DNA of 64,000 bases from Pseudomonas sp. TCU-HL1 (GCF_001708505.1 NZ_CP015992.1:992001-1056000); one strand, 5' to 3'; shown: positions 42,978-51,447, counted from the stretch's first letter. Notes: generated from the sequence alone by a model not told the origin. A program made the numbers and translations.

Positions 42978-44829
42978 AATAGTGGTACCACTTCAGTTCC
43001 AGCAGCACTTCGTTCACCGGCGCAGTGAGCTGGCTGAACTCCCGTTGTGCGGAGAGGCGCAGGCCGAGGCTGCGGGAGATTTCCCATTGCTGGTTGAGCG
43101 ACAGGCTCCGGCGCACTTCGCCGTTGTGGAAGTAGTCGCCAGACGCCTCCAGGCTGAGGGGGCCCATCGGGTTGTGCCAGAGCAGGCCGGTATTGAACCC
43201 GGCGGCGGTGGCGATGAAGGGGGCGAAGTCTTCATTGTGCTCGACGCGGGCGGTGGCGAGCGCAAAGCCCAGAGCCTCTTGACCGAGCTGCCAGGAGCCG
43301 CCGACGCCACCGTTGAGGTGGCTGACCAGGCGCTCGTCGCCATCCTCGCCCAGTACCCGCTCCAGGCCCCCGGCCACTTGCCAGGACCAGGGTTTGAGCA
43401 GTTCGCCGCGCGGCGTGAGGGAGCGGATGGTGGCGAGGTCCAGGCGCTGCAGTTGCCAGTGGTTGTTTTCGTACTGACGGAGCTTGGCCTGGAGAATCTC
43501 GATCTGTGCACCCGCCGGGAAGCCGGAAAGGTTGTCGTTGAGGTCGTGGTAGGCCATGCGCAGGCCGTACTCGACGAAGGCGCGGTCCTCGCGGCTGCCC
43601 ACGCCCAGTTGCCAGGTTCGCGATTCGTGGCCTTCCTCAGGCAGGTCCGGGCGCGCCACGTCCAGCTCCGGTGGCGGATTGCGATTGATGCTTTGCAGCA
43701 GTTCGAAGCTGCGGGAGGCGTTCTCTCGGGTACGGCTCTCGCCCGTCGTGCGATAGCGCACCAGGCGGAAGGCGGCATCCTGGATCAGCGCACGGCGCGG
43801 GGCGGGGAGGGTGAGGAAGGCGGGGTCGTCCAGCCGCTTCTCGTCTTTGGCCAGGCGTAGCACCCACTGCTGCTCGTCGCTGTCCAGTGGCGCGGCGCGG
43901 GCCAGCAGTTCCTTCTCTCGCGAGGGGCGGTAGTCGATGGATTCCACCAGCCCGGCGTGCTTGACCGCGCGTACGGTGTCGGTGGGGATGGCGGTGATCG
44001 GAAACTGGTCGGTGAGCTCGATGCCGGGGCGGGCGATCTCCAGCAGTTCCAGCAGGCGGTAGGAGCAGTTTTCGTCGAAGAAGTAGTAGTCGAAGCGGAC
44101 TTGCTTGAGCTCCCAGATGTGCTCGACCATGCGCCCGGTCTCTTCGGGCGTGAGGTTCAGGCGATATTCCCAGAGGTCACGGTTCTCCAGGCGGCTGTAT
44201 TCCTTGAGCTTCTCGCGGTAGGGCACCAGGGCGAACAGGCCGGGGTAGCCGCCCATCAGGCCTTTCCAGGCATAGAGGATGCTGTTGTCGGCGCCTTCGA
44301 TGAAGGCGCCGAAGTTCAGCGCGTAGCTGAGCATCACGGTGTTGTTTTCGTGGATGTCCGGCTGGTCGATACGCAGCAGCGTGTGGCCGAACATGGACGA
44401 AGGACTGTTCAGATAGGCGGCGGGGAACACCAGCACCGTGCTGTGCGGATTGACGTCAGCGTACCAGGCCTTGAATTCGCTGCAGGCCGGCTGCGGCAGG
44501 TCGTTCAGTTGCAGTTGCTGGTGCAGCCAGCGGGTGCGTGCCGGATAGGTGCACTGGGGGTGCTTGTCGCCCAGGCTGGCGGGTTCGTAGAGGGCCTTGA
44601 GGGTGGCGTTCAGTTCAGCTGCCGGGTTCCCGGGGCCGTCCTCGGCGAGGAAGAAACCGGCATCGTCCACGTAGCTGCGCCAGCCGCCCAGCTTGCCGGT
44701 CTCGTAGTGGCCCAGGGCAATCCAGTAGGGATCGTTCGCCAGTGTCTGGAGGCGTTCGGCGGGGACATGGGGAGCGGCGTGGACGGTGATGCAGGAGCAC
44801 AGGGCGAAGTACGGCAAAATCCGTTTCAA
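42976..44829 (-). CDS. DUF4105 periplasmic protein (Lnb-like N-terminal domain)
   Basis: The 617-residue protein has a Sec signal (KRILPYFALCSCITVHAAP). A DUF4105 domain follows with papain-like candidates His in SSMFGHTLLRID and Cys in FFDENCSYRLLELLE. The C-terminal third has many amphipathic strands and ends LLELKWYHY, an aromatic end like that of outer-membrane barrel proteins. Related domains occur in the lipoprotein acyltransferase Lnb, but activity here is unproven. The TTG at 44829 was chosen since it begins the signal peptide behind AAGAAGAG; the longer frame from 44922 also starts with TTG and has no signal. Confidence 0.8.
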   Translation of the reverse strand: MKRILPYFALCSCITVHAAPHVPAERLQTLANDPYWIALGHYETGKLGGWRSYVDDAGFFLAEDGPGNPAAELNATLKALYEPASLGDKHPQCTYPARTRWLHQQLQLNDLPQPACSEFKAWYADVNPHSTVLVFPAAYLNSPSSMFGHTLLRIDQPDIHENNTVMLSYALNFGAFIEGADNSILYAWKGLMGGYPGLFALVPYREKLKEYSRLENRDLWEYRLNLTPEETGRMVEHIWELKQVRFDYYFFDENCSYRLLELLEIARPGIELTDQFPITAIPTDTVRAVKHAGLVESIDYRPSREKELLARAAPLDSDEQQWVLRLAKDEKRLDDPAFLTLPAPRRALIQDAAFRLVRYRTTGESRTRENASRSFELLQSINRNPPPELDVARPDLPEEGHESRTWQLGVGSREDRAFVEYGLRMAYHDLNDNLSGFPAGAQIEILQAKLRQYENNHWQLQRLDLATIRSLTPRGELLKPWSWQVAGGLERVLGEDGDERLVSHLNGGVGGSWQLGQEALGFALATARVEHNEDFAPFIATAAGFNTGLLWHNPMGPLSLEASGDYFHNGEVRRSLSLNQQWEISRSLGLRLSAQREFSQLTAPVNEVLLELKWYHY

Positions 44830-44992
44830 GGGCGCAACTCTTCTTGGGGAGAGGTCGTCGGCCGGAGCTTTGGGCAAGGCCGGTGCGGGTGTCAAGCAAG
44901 GCCATGGCCGGTATTTGCGCAAGTTTGCCGAAGTGGCATGCAGGCTGCGTTACAGCGTCCACACTTAGGGTGTGAACTGGGGAGATTCCAGC

Positions 44993-45316
44993 ATGACTGT
45001 CACTGATCCTCGGGCCGCCCTCGATGCCCTGATAGTGGAGTACACCGCCCGCGCCAATTCGATTCGCGAAGACCTGGCCAGCAGCCACTCGCCGGATTTC
45101 GCCGAACAGGCGGGAGAGCGCGAGAACGACGAAGTGCTGACTGCCATCCTCGCCGAAACCGAGGCCGCCCTGCGTCGCGTTGGCATGGCCAAGCTGCGTC
45201 TGGCCGACGGCAGCTACGGCTATTGCCAGCGCTGCGGTGAGGCCATAGAGCCGGCGCGACTGGCGGTGTTGCCGGCGGCCGAGTACTGCCTGAGCTGCGC
45301 TGACCTGGCGCACTGA
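44993..45316 (+). CDS. DksA/TraR-type C4 zinc finger protein
   Basis: This 107-residue protein has a helical hairpin N-terminal part and a C-terminal zinc finger GYCQRCGEAIEPARLAVLPAAEYCLSCA. The DksA tip motif DxxDxA is not evident; the protein has DEVLTAILAETEAALRRV instead. It may bind RNA polymerase like TraR or act otherwise. The start at 44993 follows GGGGAG; upstream in-frame codons lie before the ribosome site. It precedes the Lon-like protease gene. Confidence 0.85.
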   Translation: MTVTDPRAALDALIVEYTARANSIREDLASSHSPDFAEQAGERENDEVLTAILAETEAALRRVGMAKLRLADGSYGYCQRCGEAIEPARLAVLPAAEYCLSCADLAH

Positions 45317-45404
45317 ATACCCCTGGCGTTATGCCTTGCCAGTGATGTCGGGGCGGCGCCAGAATGCGGCCATTGCTTTCTTGCCGAGCCACTAAGGACA
45401 CTCG

Positions 45405-47915
45405 ATGCCTGACTCCTTCGCTGCCAGCCTGCGCCTGGCGCCCGATGCGCTGACCCGTCCCTTCGAGCCCCAGCAGTTCAGTTTCAAGACGACCGACGAC
45501 CTGGAGCCGTTTCGCGGCGTGCTCGGCCAGGAGCGTGCGGTAGAGGCCCTGCAGTTCGGCGTGGCCATGCCGCGCCCCGGTTACAACGTCTATGTGATGG
45601 GCGAGCCGGGAACCGGCCGCTTCTCGTTCGTGCAGCGCTACCTCAAGGCTGAAGGCAAGCGCCTGGATACCCCGGCCGACTGGGTATACGTCAACCACTT
45701 CGAGGAGCAACGCGAACCCCGCGCCCTGCAACTGCCGGCGGGGGAGGCCCAAGACTTCATTTGCGACATCGAGCACCTGGTGGACAACCTCCTGTCGACC
45801 TTCCCGGCCGTGTTCGAGACGCCCACCTTCCAGCAAAAGAAAAGTGCCATTGATCGCGCCTTCAATCAGCGCTACGACCGCGCCCTGGATGTGATCGAGC
45901 GCCTGGCCCTGGAGAAGGACGTTGCCCTCTATCGCGACAGCGCGAATATCGCCTTCACCCCGATGAAGGACGGCAAGGCCCTGGACGAGGCGGACTTCGC
46001 CCAGTTGGAGGAGGCCGAGCGCGAGCGCTTTCACGACGACATCGCGATTCTGGAAGAGCGGCTGAACGAGGAGTTGTCCAGCCTGCCGCAGTGGAAGCGC
46101 GAGTCCAGCAACCAACTGCGCCAACTGAACGAGGAAACCATTACCCAGGCCCTACAGCCGCTGCTTTCGCCCCTGTCGGAAAAGTACGCGGAGAACGCTG
46201 GCGTGGTGGCTTACCTGCAGGCCATGCAGGTGAATCTGCTGAAAACGGTGGTGGACCAACTGCTGGACGAGAAGCCCGACGCCCTGCGCCGCGAATTGCT
46301 GGAAGAGCAGTATTGCCCGAGCCTGGTGGTGGGCCACAGCGCCAGCGGCGGCGCCCCGGTGGTGTTCGAGTCTCACCCGACCTACGACAATCTGTTCGGC
46401 CGCATCGAGTACGGCACCGACCAGGGCGCCCTCTACACCAGCTATCGCCAATTGCGGCCGGGTGCGCTGCACCGTGCCAACGGCGGCTTCCTGGTACTGG
46501 AAGCCGAGAAACTGCTGGGCGAGCCCTTCGTCTGGGACGCCCTCAAGCGTGCACTGCATTCACGTCAGTTGAAGATGGAGTCGCCGCTTGCCGAGCTGGG
46601 CCGCCTGGCCACCGTGACGCTAACGCCGCAGGTGATCCCGTTGCACGTGAAGGTCGTGATCATCGGTTCGCGCCAGCTCTACTACACGCTGCAGGACCTG
46701 GACCCGGATTTCCAGGAGATGTTCCGCGTGCTGGTGGATTTCGACGAAGAAATCGCCCTGTCGGACGACAGCCTGGAACAGTTCGCCCAACTGCTGAAAA
46801 CCCGGACCTCGGAAGAGGGCATGGCACCCCTCACCGCGGCTGCGGTCGCCCGGCTGGCCACCTACAGTGCGCGACTGGCGGAACACCAGGGACGCCTGTC
46901 GGCGCGCATCGGTGATCTGTTCCAGCTGGTCAGCGAGGCGGACTTTATCCGTCACCTGGCTGGCGAACCGGTGACCGACGCTGGCCATATCGAGCGCGCG
47001 CTCAAGTCCAAGGCCACGCGTACGGGCCGTGTTTCCGCGCGCATCCTCGATGACATGCTGGCGGGCATCATCCTGATCGACACCGCCGGCGCTGCCGTGG
47101 GCAAGTGCAACGGCCTGACGGTGCTGGAAGTGGGCGACTCGGCCTTCGGTGTACCGGCGCGGATTTCCGCAACTGTCTATCCGGGCAGCTCGGGCATCGT
47201 CGACATCGAGCGCGAGGTCAACCTTGGCCAGCCCATTCACTCCAAGGGTGTGATGATCCTCACGGGTTACCTTGGCAGCCGCTACGCCCAGGAATTCCCC
47301 CTGGAGATTTCCGCGAGCATCGCGCTGGAGCAGTCCTACGGCTACGTGGACGGCGATAGCGCGTCCCTGGGCGAGGCCTGCACCCTGATCTCCGCGCTGT
47401 CGCGCACCCCGCTCAAGCAATGCTTCGCCATCACCGGCTCGATCAACCAGTTCGGCGAAGTGCAGGCGGTGGGCGGGGTCAACGAGAAAATCGAAGGCTT
47501 CTTCCGCCTCTGCGAGGCTCGCGGATTGACGGGTGAGCAAGGGGTGATCATTCCCCATGCCAACGTCACCACGCTGATGCTCGACGAGCGCGTGCTTGAG
47601 GCCGTGCGCCAGGGGCGTTTCCATGTCTACGCCGTGCGCCAGGCTGACGAGGCCCTGAGCCTGCTGGTGGGAGAGCCCGCCGGCGTGCCGGACGACAAGG
47701 GCCAGTTCCCCGAAGGCAGCGTCAGTGCCCGCGTGGTGGCGCGCCTGCGGGAAATCGCCGAGATGGGCCTCGAAGAGGAAGAAAAGGTCGGGGCGGCACA
47801 GGAAGTGGTGGAAGCCGTCGCCAAGGCAGCCTCGCCACCGAAGCCCAGCCGCAAGGGACCAAAGCAGGAGCCTGGCAAGGCGCCGGTTCGGGACAAGACC
47901 CAGGGCCCGGCCTGA
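45405..47915 (+). CDS. Lon-like ATP-dependent protease (AAA plus S16 domain)
   Basis: The 836-residue protein has an N-terminal AAA-type region, a long helical insert and a C-terminal Lon protease domain. The protease dyad is visible: Ser652 in VDGDSASLGEA and Lys695 in GGVNEKIEG. The Walker A motif reads GEPGTGRFS, with Arg72 where Lys is usual. It corresponds to PA4576 of P. aeruginosa by place and layout. The C-terminal tail is Lys/Pro-rich (SPPKPSRKGPKQEPGK). It belongs to the LonB/YcbZ-like group rather than classical Lon. Confidence 0.9.
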   Translation: MPDSFAASLRLAPDALTRPFEPQQFSFKTTDDLEPFRGVLGQERAVEALQFGVAMPRPGYNVYVMGEPGTGRFSFVQRYLKAEGKRLDTPADWVYVNHFEEQREPRALQLPAGEAQDFICDIEHLVDNLLSTFPAVFETPTFQQKKSAIDRAFNQRYDRALDVIERLALEKDVALYRDSANIAFTPMKDGKALDEADFAQLEEAERERFHDDIAILEERLNEELSSLPQWKRESSNQLRQLNEETITQALQPLLSPLSEKYAENAGVVAYLQAMQVNLLKTVVDQLLDEKPDALRRELLEEQYCPSLVVGHSASGGAPVVFESHPTYDNLFGRIEYGTDQGALYTSYRQLRPGALHRANGGFLVLEAEKLLGEPFVWDALKRALHSRQLKMESPLAELGRLATVTLTPQVIPLHVKVVIIGSRQLYYTLQDLDPDFQEMFRVLVDFDEEIALSDDSLEQFAQLLKTRTSEEGMAPLTAAAVARLATYSARLAEHQGRLSARIGDLFQLVSEADFIRHLAGEPVTDAGHIERALKSKATRTGRVSARILDDMLAGIILIDTAGAAVGKCNGLTVLEVGDSAFGVPARISATVYPGSSGIVDIEREVNLGQPIHSKGVMILTGYLGSRYAQEFPLEISASIALEQSYGYVDGDSASLGEACTLISALSRTPLKQCFAITGSINQFGEVQAVGGVNEKIEGFFRLCEARGLTGEQGVIIPHANVTTLMLDERVLEAVRQGRFHVYAVRQADEALSLLVGEPAGVPDDKGQFPEGSVSARVVARLREIAEMGLEEEEKVGAAQEVVEAVAKAASPPKPSRKGPKQEPGKAPVRDKTQGPA

Positions 47916-48035
47916 TGCTCCCCTGACCGGTTGCACCGGGCCTGTTCCCGGTGTGGCTGGTCGGTCATTGAGCGGCAGGGGCAGGCGCTTGTGCAGTCTG
48001 CGTCCGGCCGCCTTTCCCTCACCCTGTCAACAGGG

Positions 48036-48058
48036 TTATCCACAGTTCACGTGGATAA
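48036..48058. promoter_or_regulatory. Inverted pair of DnaA-box sequences
   Basis: TTATCCACA (48036-48044) is a perfect DnaA box, and GTGGATAA (48051-48058) is an inverted TTATCCAC seven bases on. They lie in the 211 bp gap before the gene at 48127. They may bind DnaA or may simply form a hairpin. Confidence 0.45.
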
Positions 48059-48126
48059 GCATCGCGCTTTCGCAGGTCCGAACTCGGGTGTAGGCTGAAA
48101 AGCAGGCCTCTGCGAGGAAAGCCGCC

Positions 48127-48468
48127 ATGACGCGCAACCTCTGCCTTACCCGCCAATGCCTGGGACTGGTGACTCGGATCGAGTGCGTGATCCGTCCGCT
48201 GGCGGGAGAGAATGGACTCTGGACGCTGCTCTGTGCGGCGGGCATGTCGGGGGAGCAGCCCTCGGCGATCAAAGCCCAGGGTCCATTCCACGGGCCGCTG
48301 GTGGCCGAGTCGGTGCTTTCCGCGATCGCCGATTGCCTGGCCGAGCAGGGCTACACCGAAGCCCACGATCCCCCCATCTGGCGATTGCACCTGCAGGGCG
48401 AGTTGCGTCGCATCAACGGTACGCGCTGCCGCAACCTGGGTGACTACCAGTTCCGTCCTGAAACCTGA
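48127..48468 (+). CDS. Conserved Pseudomonas hypothetical protein (PA4575-like)
   Basis: This 113-residue soluble protein (MTRNLCLTRQCLGLVTRIEC...) has no known motif. It has five Cys, a middle AVADCLAEQGYTEAHDPPIW-like part (SAIADCLAEQGYTEAHDPP) and the end RCRNLGDYQFRPET. The place after the Lon-like gene matches PA4575, which supports that it is a true gene. A DnaA-box pair lies upstream. Confidence 0.75.
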   Translation: MTRNLCLTRQCLGLVTRIECVIRPLAGENGLWTLLCAAGMSGEQPSAIKAQGPFHGPLVAESVLSAIADCLAEQGYTEAHDPPIWRLHLQGELRRINGTRCRNLGDYQFRPET

Positions 48469-48530
48469 CGGCGTTCGGTTGGCCAGCTTTTGAGCAGCCG
48501 CTGCGTGCCGAAAACAAGATCAGGTGGCAG

Positions 48531-48608
48531 GTGATCCTCCACATGATCTTCGTCGTCTCGGCCTTCGACATGTGCTACCTGGACAAGATGACCAAGCACG
48601 ACCACTGA
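48531..48608 (+). CDS. Possible small membrane peptide
   Basis: A frame open from before 48465 ends at TGA 48606-48608 and reads ...ENKIRWQVILHMIFVVSAFD then MCYLDKMTKHDH. The hydrophobic stretch with charged ends looks protein-like. There is no ATG at a good place; a GTG at 48531 behind AGGTGGCAG would give 25 residues. A terminator hairpin follows at 48630. It may be a small gene or the tail of a decayed one. Confidence 0.3.
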   Translation: MILHMIFVVSAFDMCYLDKMTKHDH

Positions 48609-48629
48609 TCGTCGCTTCCAGACCGTCTG

Positions 48630-48663
48630 AACCGCCCGGCCGCTGAAAAGCGGACGGGCGGTT
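48630..48663 (+). terminator. Stem-loop terminator candidate
   Basis: AACCGCCCG and CGGGCGGTT pair, with an inner CCGCT-GAAA-AGCGG stem; the T-run after it is weak (TTGCGTTT). Confidence 0.6.
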
Positions 48664-48731
48664 GCGTTTGGGCCGCCGGTATCTGGCCTCGTGCATTAGA
48701 TTTGAGGTGTACAGACCACGAGGGCGACGCC

Positions 48732-49037
48732 ATGAAATTGCACGACCTCACCAGTCATGCCCGTGCCGGGCACGTCGAAGAAATCAATCTGATCTCCCTT
48801 GAAGGCGGCATTTACGTGTTGGAGGCCCGCATCGATGGGCGTTCCCATGCGCTGGACGATGGGCAAGGCCATGCCACGCACCTGCGTTCGGTGGAGCACG
48901 CCCGAGAGGTGCTGCGCGATCTTCCGGATCTGCCGTTCCACCTGGTCCACAGTGTGGTACATGACGAGATGTGCGGGATGGATACGGACAGTCAGGACAC
49001 CGTGCGCGTACCGATCTCGACCCGCGCTTCCCACTGA
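48732..49037 (+). CDS. DUF6482 protein
   Basis: This 101-residue protein starts MKLHDLTSHARAGHVEEINLISLEGGIYVLEA and has LRSVEHAREVLRDLP and HDEMCGM, as in Pseudomonas proteins of DUF6482 (PA4573-like). Function is unknown. It is soluble without signal. The ATG at 48732 is closest to the family start; an upstream frame from 48702 has no ribosome site. Confidence 0.75.
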   Translation: MKLHDLTSHARAGHVEEINLISLEGGIYVLEARIDGRSHALDDGQGHATHLRSVEHAREVLRDLPDLPFHLVHSVVHDEMCGMDTDSQDTVRVPISTRASH

Positions 49038-49123
49038 GGTGCCGCAGCCGTCCGGAGCCCGCGCCGGGGAGAGGAAGCTGTGCTAGTCTGGCCGGCCTTT
49101 TTTCCCCTGAACCGAGTTCCGCC

Positions 49124-49741
49124 ATGACTCAACTTGATCTTTCCACCGACGAAACCCGCGTCAGCTACGGCATCGGTCGCCAGCTCGGCGACCAGATCCG
49201 TGACAATCCCCCGCCCGGTGTGAGCCTGGAGGCCGTCATCGCTGGCCTCAGCGATGCCTTCCAGGGCCTGGAAAGCCGCGTTGACGGTGCTGCACTGTCC
49301 GCCAGCTTCCGTGTGATCCGTGAGCTCATGCAAGCCGAAGCCCAGGTCAAGGCAGAAGCTGCCGCCGGCGCGGGTCGCGAATACCTGGAAGAGAACGCCA
49401 AGCGCGAGGGCGTGACCGTCTTGGCGTCCGGCCTCCAGTACGAAGTGCTGGTCGCGGGCGAGGGCGCCAAGCCGTCGGTCGAAGACACCGTACGTACCCA
49501 CTACCATGGCACCCTGATCGACGGCACTGTGTTCGACAGCTCCTACGATCGCGGCCAGCCGGCCGAATTCCCGGTAGGCGGCGTGATCGCTGGCTGGGTC
49601 GAGGCCCTGCAACTGATGAACGCCGGCAGCAAGTGGCGCCTGCACGTACCGAGCGAACTGGCCTATGGCGGCCAGGCTGTCGGCAGCATCCCGCCGCACA
49701 GCGTGCTGGTGTTCGACGTGGAACTCCTGGACATCCTCTGA
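49124..49741 (+). CDS. fklB: FKBP-type peptidyl-prolyl isomerase FklB
   Basis: The 205-residue protein has an N-terminal dimer domain (ETRVSYGIGRQLGDQIRDN) and a C-terminal FKBP domain with VRTHYHGTLIDGTVFDSSYDRG, GWVEALQLMNAGSKWRLHVPSELAYG and the end VLVFDVELLDIL. No signal peptide is seen, so it is the cytosolic FklB type, catalysing proline cis-trans change and acting as a folding helper. Confidence 0.95.
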   Translation: MTQLDLSTDETRVSYGIGRQLGDQIRDNPPPGVSLEAVIAGLSDAFQGLESRVDGAALSASFRVIRELMQAEAQVKAEAAAGAGREYLEENAKREGVTVLASGLQYEVLVAGEGAKPSVEDTVRTHYHGTLIDGTVFDSSYDRGQPAEFPVGGVIAGWVEALQLMNAGSKWRLHVPSELAYGGQAVGSIPPHSVLVFDVELLDIL

Positions 49742-49879
49742 TCCAGGCGTTGACCCTTGGACGAGCCGTCCCTGGCTCGTCCTGCGGGGGCGCCTTTGCC
49801 CTCGCTGCAGGACCGGCGCCCGTGTGCCGTCCCAGCGGATGACGCGTCTTGGCGTCACCCGGAATCTTCCACTCCCTTC

Positions 49880-50122
49880 TCAGTGCGCCTCACCATGGGG
49901 ACGCAGCGCTCTTGCGTAACAGAACAGGAAGAGGTTGCGCACCAGTTCCTTGAGCACCAGCGGTTCGCTGGAGCTCAGGCTGGTCAGGTCGAGGTCACCT
50001 TGGTCACGCAGCTCGTCGAGAGCTTCTTCTTCCAGCACGGCGCACACCTCTCCGGTTTCCCGATGGAGTATCCGCAGGTAGGGGTGGGGGCGATCCAGCC
50101 AGGCATCGATCAGGTAAGTCAT
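49880..50122 (-). CDS. Small iron-regulated hypothetical protein (PA4570-like)
   Basis: This 80-residue acidic protein (MTYLIDAWLDRPHPYLRILHRETGEVCAVL) has no known domain. Place and sequence match PA4570, a small gene I recall as iron-starvation responsive. A Fur-box-like sequence is 29 bp upstream of the ATG, which supports Fur repression. A strong AAGGAG site precedes the start. Function is unknown. Confidence 0.8.
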   Translation of the reverse strand: MTYLIDAWLDRPHPYLRILHRETGEVCAVLEEEALDELRDQGDLDLTSLSSSEPLVLKELVRNLFLFCYARALRPHGEAH

Positions 50123-50150
50123 GGCTCATCTCCTTGAAAAGCGTAGAGAT

Positions 50151-50169
50151 GAGAATAATTCGTATTATC
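50151..50169 (-). promoter_or_regulatory. Fur box upstream of the PA4570-like gene
   Basis: Read on the minus strand, GATAATACGAATTATTCTC matches 14 of 19 positions of the Fur consensus GATAATGATAATCATTATC. It lies in an AT-rich promoter zone just before the gene's ribosome site. Confidence 0.7.
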
Positions 50170-50230
50170 TAAATAGCAAGTGCCAATCGATACCTTTCGT
50201 CGAGGCAGAAAAAAGCCCGTCACCAGGACG

Positions 50231-50444
50231 TAATGCTTTCACTGGGGTGTTGGCGGTAGCGCATATGAGGAAGTAGCCTGCCGCCGGGAAAGGCCCCGTA
50301 GGAGCGAGCTCTGCTCGCGAAGGAGGCGGGTTCGCGAGCAGAGCTCGCTCCTACGCGTGATATGTGCCCTGGATAAACACTTTTTTGAAGATGCAAAACC
50401 AAAAACGCCGCCTCTTGCTAAAGGAGAAGCGGCGTTTAGCATTA
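50231..50444 (-). mobile_element. MITE-like element B with IS4-like ends, inserted in the ispB terminator
   Basis: This is a 214 bp non-coding element with ends TAATGCT and AGCATTA. A 13 bp direct repeat CGTCACCAGGACG flanks it (50218-50230 and 50445-50457). The outer sequences (AAAAAAGCCCGTC left, GACGGGCTTTT right) rejoin to an 11-pair terminator hairpin for ispB. It shares with element A the left part (TAGCGCAYATGAGGA), the REP pair (50298-50355) and the gene-side hairpin (50403-50437, AAACGCCGC/GCGGCGTTT). It lacks the nested palindrome and 13 bases next to the right end present in A. Confidence 0.85.
50403..50437. terminator. Terminator-like hairpin inside element B
   Basis: AAACGCCGC and GCGGCGTTT make a nine-pair stem with A-run on the left, giving a T-run on the minus strand. 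It is the first hairpin after ispB and may stand in for the broken ispB terminator. Confidence 0.7.
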
Positions 50445-50478
50445 CGTCACCAGGACGGGCTTTTCGGCTGCTCGGAAC

Positions 50479-51447
50479 TCAGTGGGTGCGCGCGACGGCG
50501 AATTCGGTGAGTTCGATCAGCGCATCGCGGTAGGCGCTGGGCGGCAGTGTGTCCAGGCAGGCGATGGCGCGGGCGGCGTAGTCGCGGGCCAGACGCGCGG
50601 TGTAGTCCAGTGCGCCGGCGGATTCGACTGCTGCGCGGATGCCTTCCAGGTCCTGGCTGCCGCCTTGCTGGATGGCCTTGCGCACCAGGCTGGCCTGTTC
50701 CGGGGTGCCGTCGCGCATGGCGGCGATCAGCGGCAGGGTCGGCTTGCCTTCGGCCAGGTCGTCGCCAACGTTCTTGCCCAGGGTGGCGGCGTCACCGCGG
50801 TAGTCGAGCAGGTCGTCCACCAGTTGGAACGCGATGCCCAGGGCGTCGCCGAACTGGCGCAGGGCTTCGGCCTGCTCGGCGCTGGCGCCGGCCAGCACCG
50901 CAGCACTGTGGGTGGAGGCTTCGAAGAGCATCGCAGTCTTGCCGCGGATGACTTCCATGTAGGTTTCTTCCGTGGTGCTGGCGTCGCGAATCTTCGACAG
51001 CTGCAGCACTTCGCCTTCGGCGATGACCCGGGTGGCCTGGGAGATGATGCGCATCACCGGCATGGAGCCGAGTTCCACCATCATTTCGAAGGAGCGGGCA
51101 TAGAGGAAGTCGCCCACCAGGACGCTCGGCGCGTTGCCCCAGAGCGCGTTGGCGGTGGAGCGGCCGCGGCGCAGGCCGGAGGCGTCCACCACGTCGTCGT
51201 GGAGCAGGGTTGAGGTATGCAGGAACTCGATGGTGGCCGCCAGCAGCCGCAGCTGGTCGCCACCGAAGCCCAGGGCGTTGCCGCCGAGCAGCACCAGGAG
51301 CGGACGCAGGCGCTTACCGCCGGCGGACACGATGTAATCACCGATTTTTTCCACCAGGGGAACGCGGGAGGTCAGTTGCCGACGAATGATGTCGTCGACT
51401 GCGGTAAAATCGTCCGCCACCACGCGGTAGAAAGCCTGGGGTTGCAT
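50479..51447 (-). CDS. ispB: Octaprenyl diphosphate synthase IspB
   Basis: IspB builds the isoprenoid side chain of ubiquinone from farnesyl diphosphate and IPP. The 322-residue protein has both Asp-rich motifs, LLHDDVVDASGLRRG and FQLVDDLLDYRGD, and GGKRLRPLLVLL at the IPP site. It diverges from rplU-rpmA, the usual order in gammaproteobacteria. Its terminator is interrupted by MITE-like element B. Confidence 0.96.
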   Translation of the reverse strand: MQPQAFYRVVADDFTAVDDIIRRQLTSRVPLVEKIGDYIVSAGGKRLRPLLVLLGGNALGFGGDQLRLLAATIEFLHTSTLLHDDVVDASGLRRGRSTANALWGNAPSVLVGDFLYARSFEMMVELGSMPVMRIISQATRVIAEGEVLQLSKIRDASTTEETYMEVIRGKTAMLFEASTHSAAVLAGASAEQAEALRQFGDALGIAFQLVDDLLDYRGDAATLGKNVGDDLAEGKPTLPLIAAMRDGTPEQASLVRKAIQQGGSQDLEGIRAAVESAGALDYTARLARDYAARAIACLDTLPPSAYRDALIELTEFAVARTH

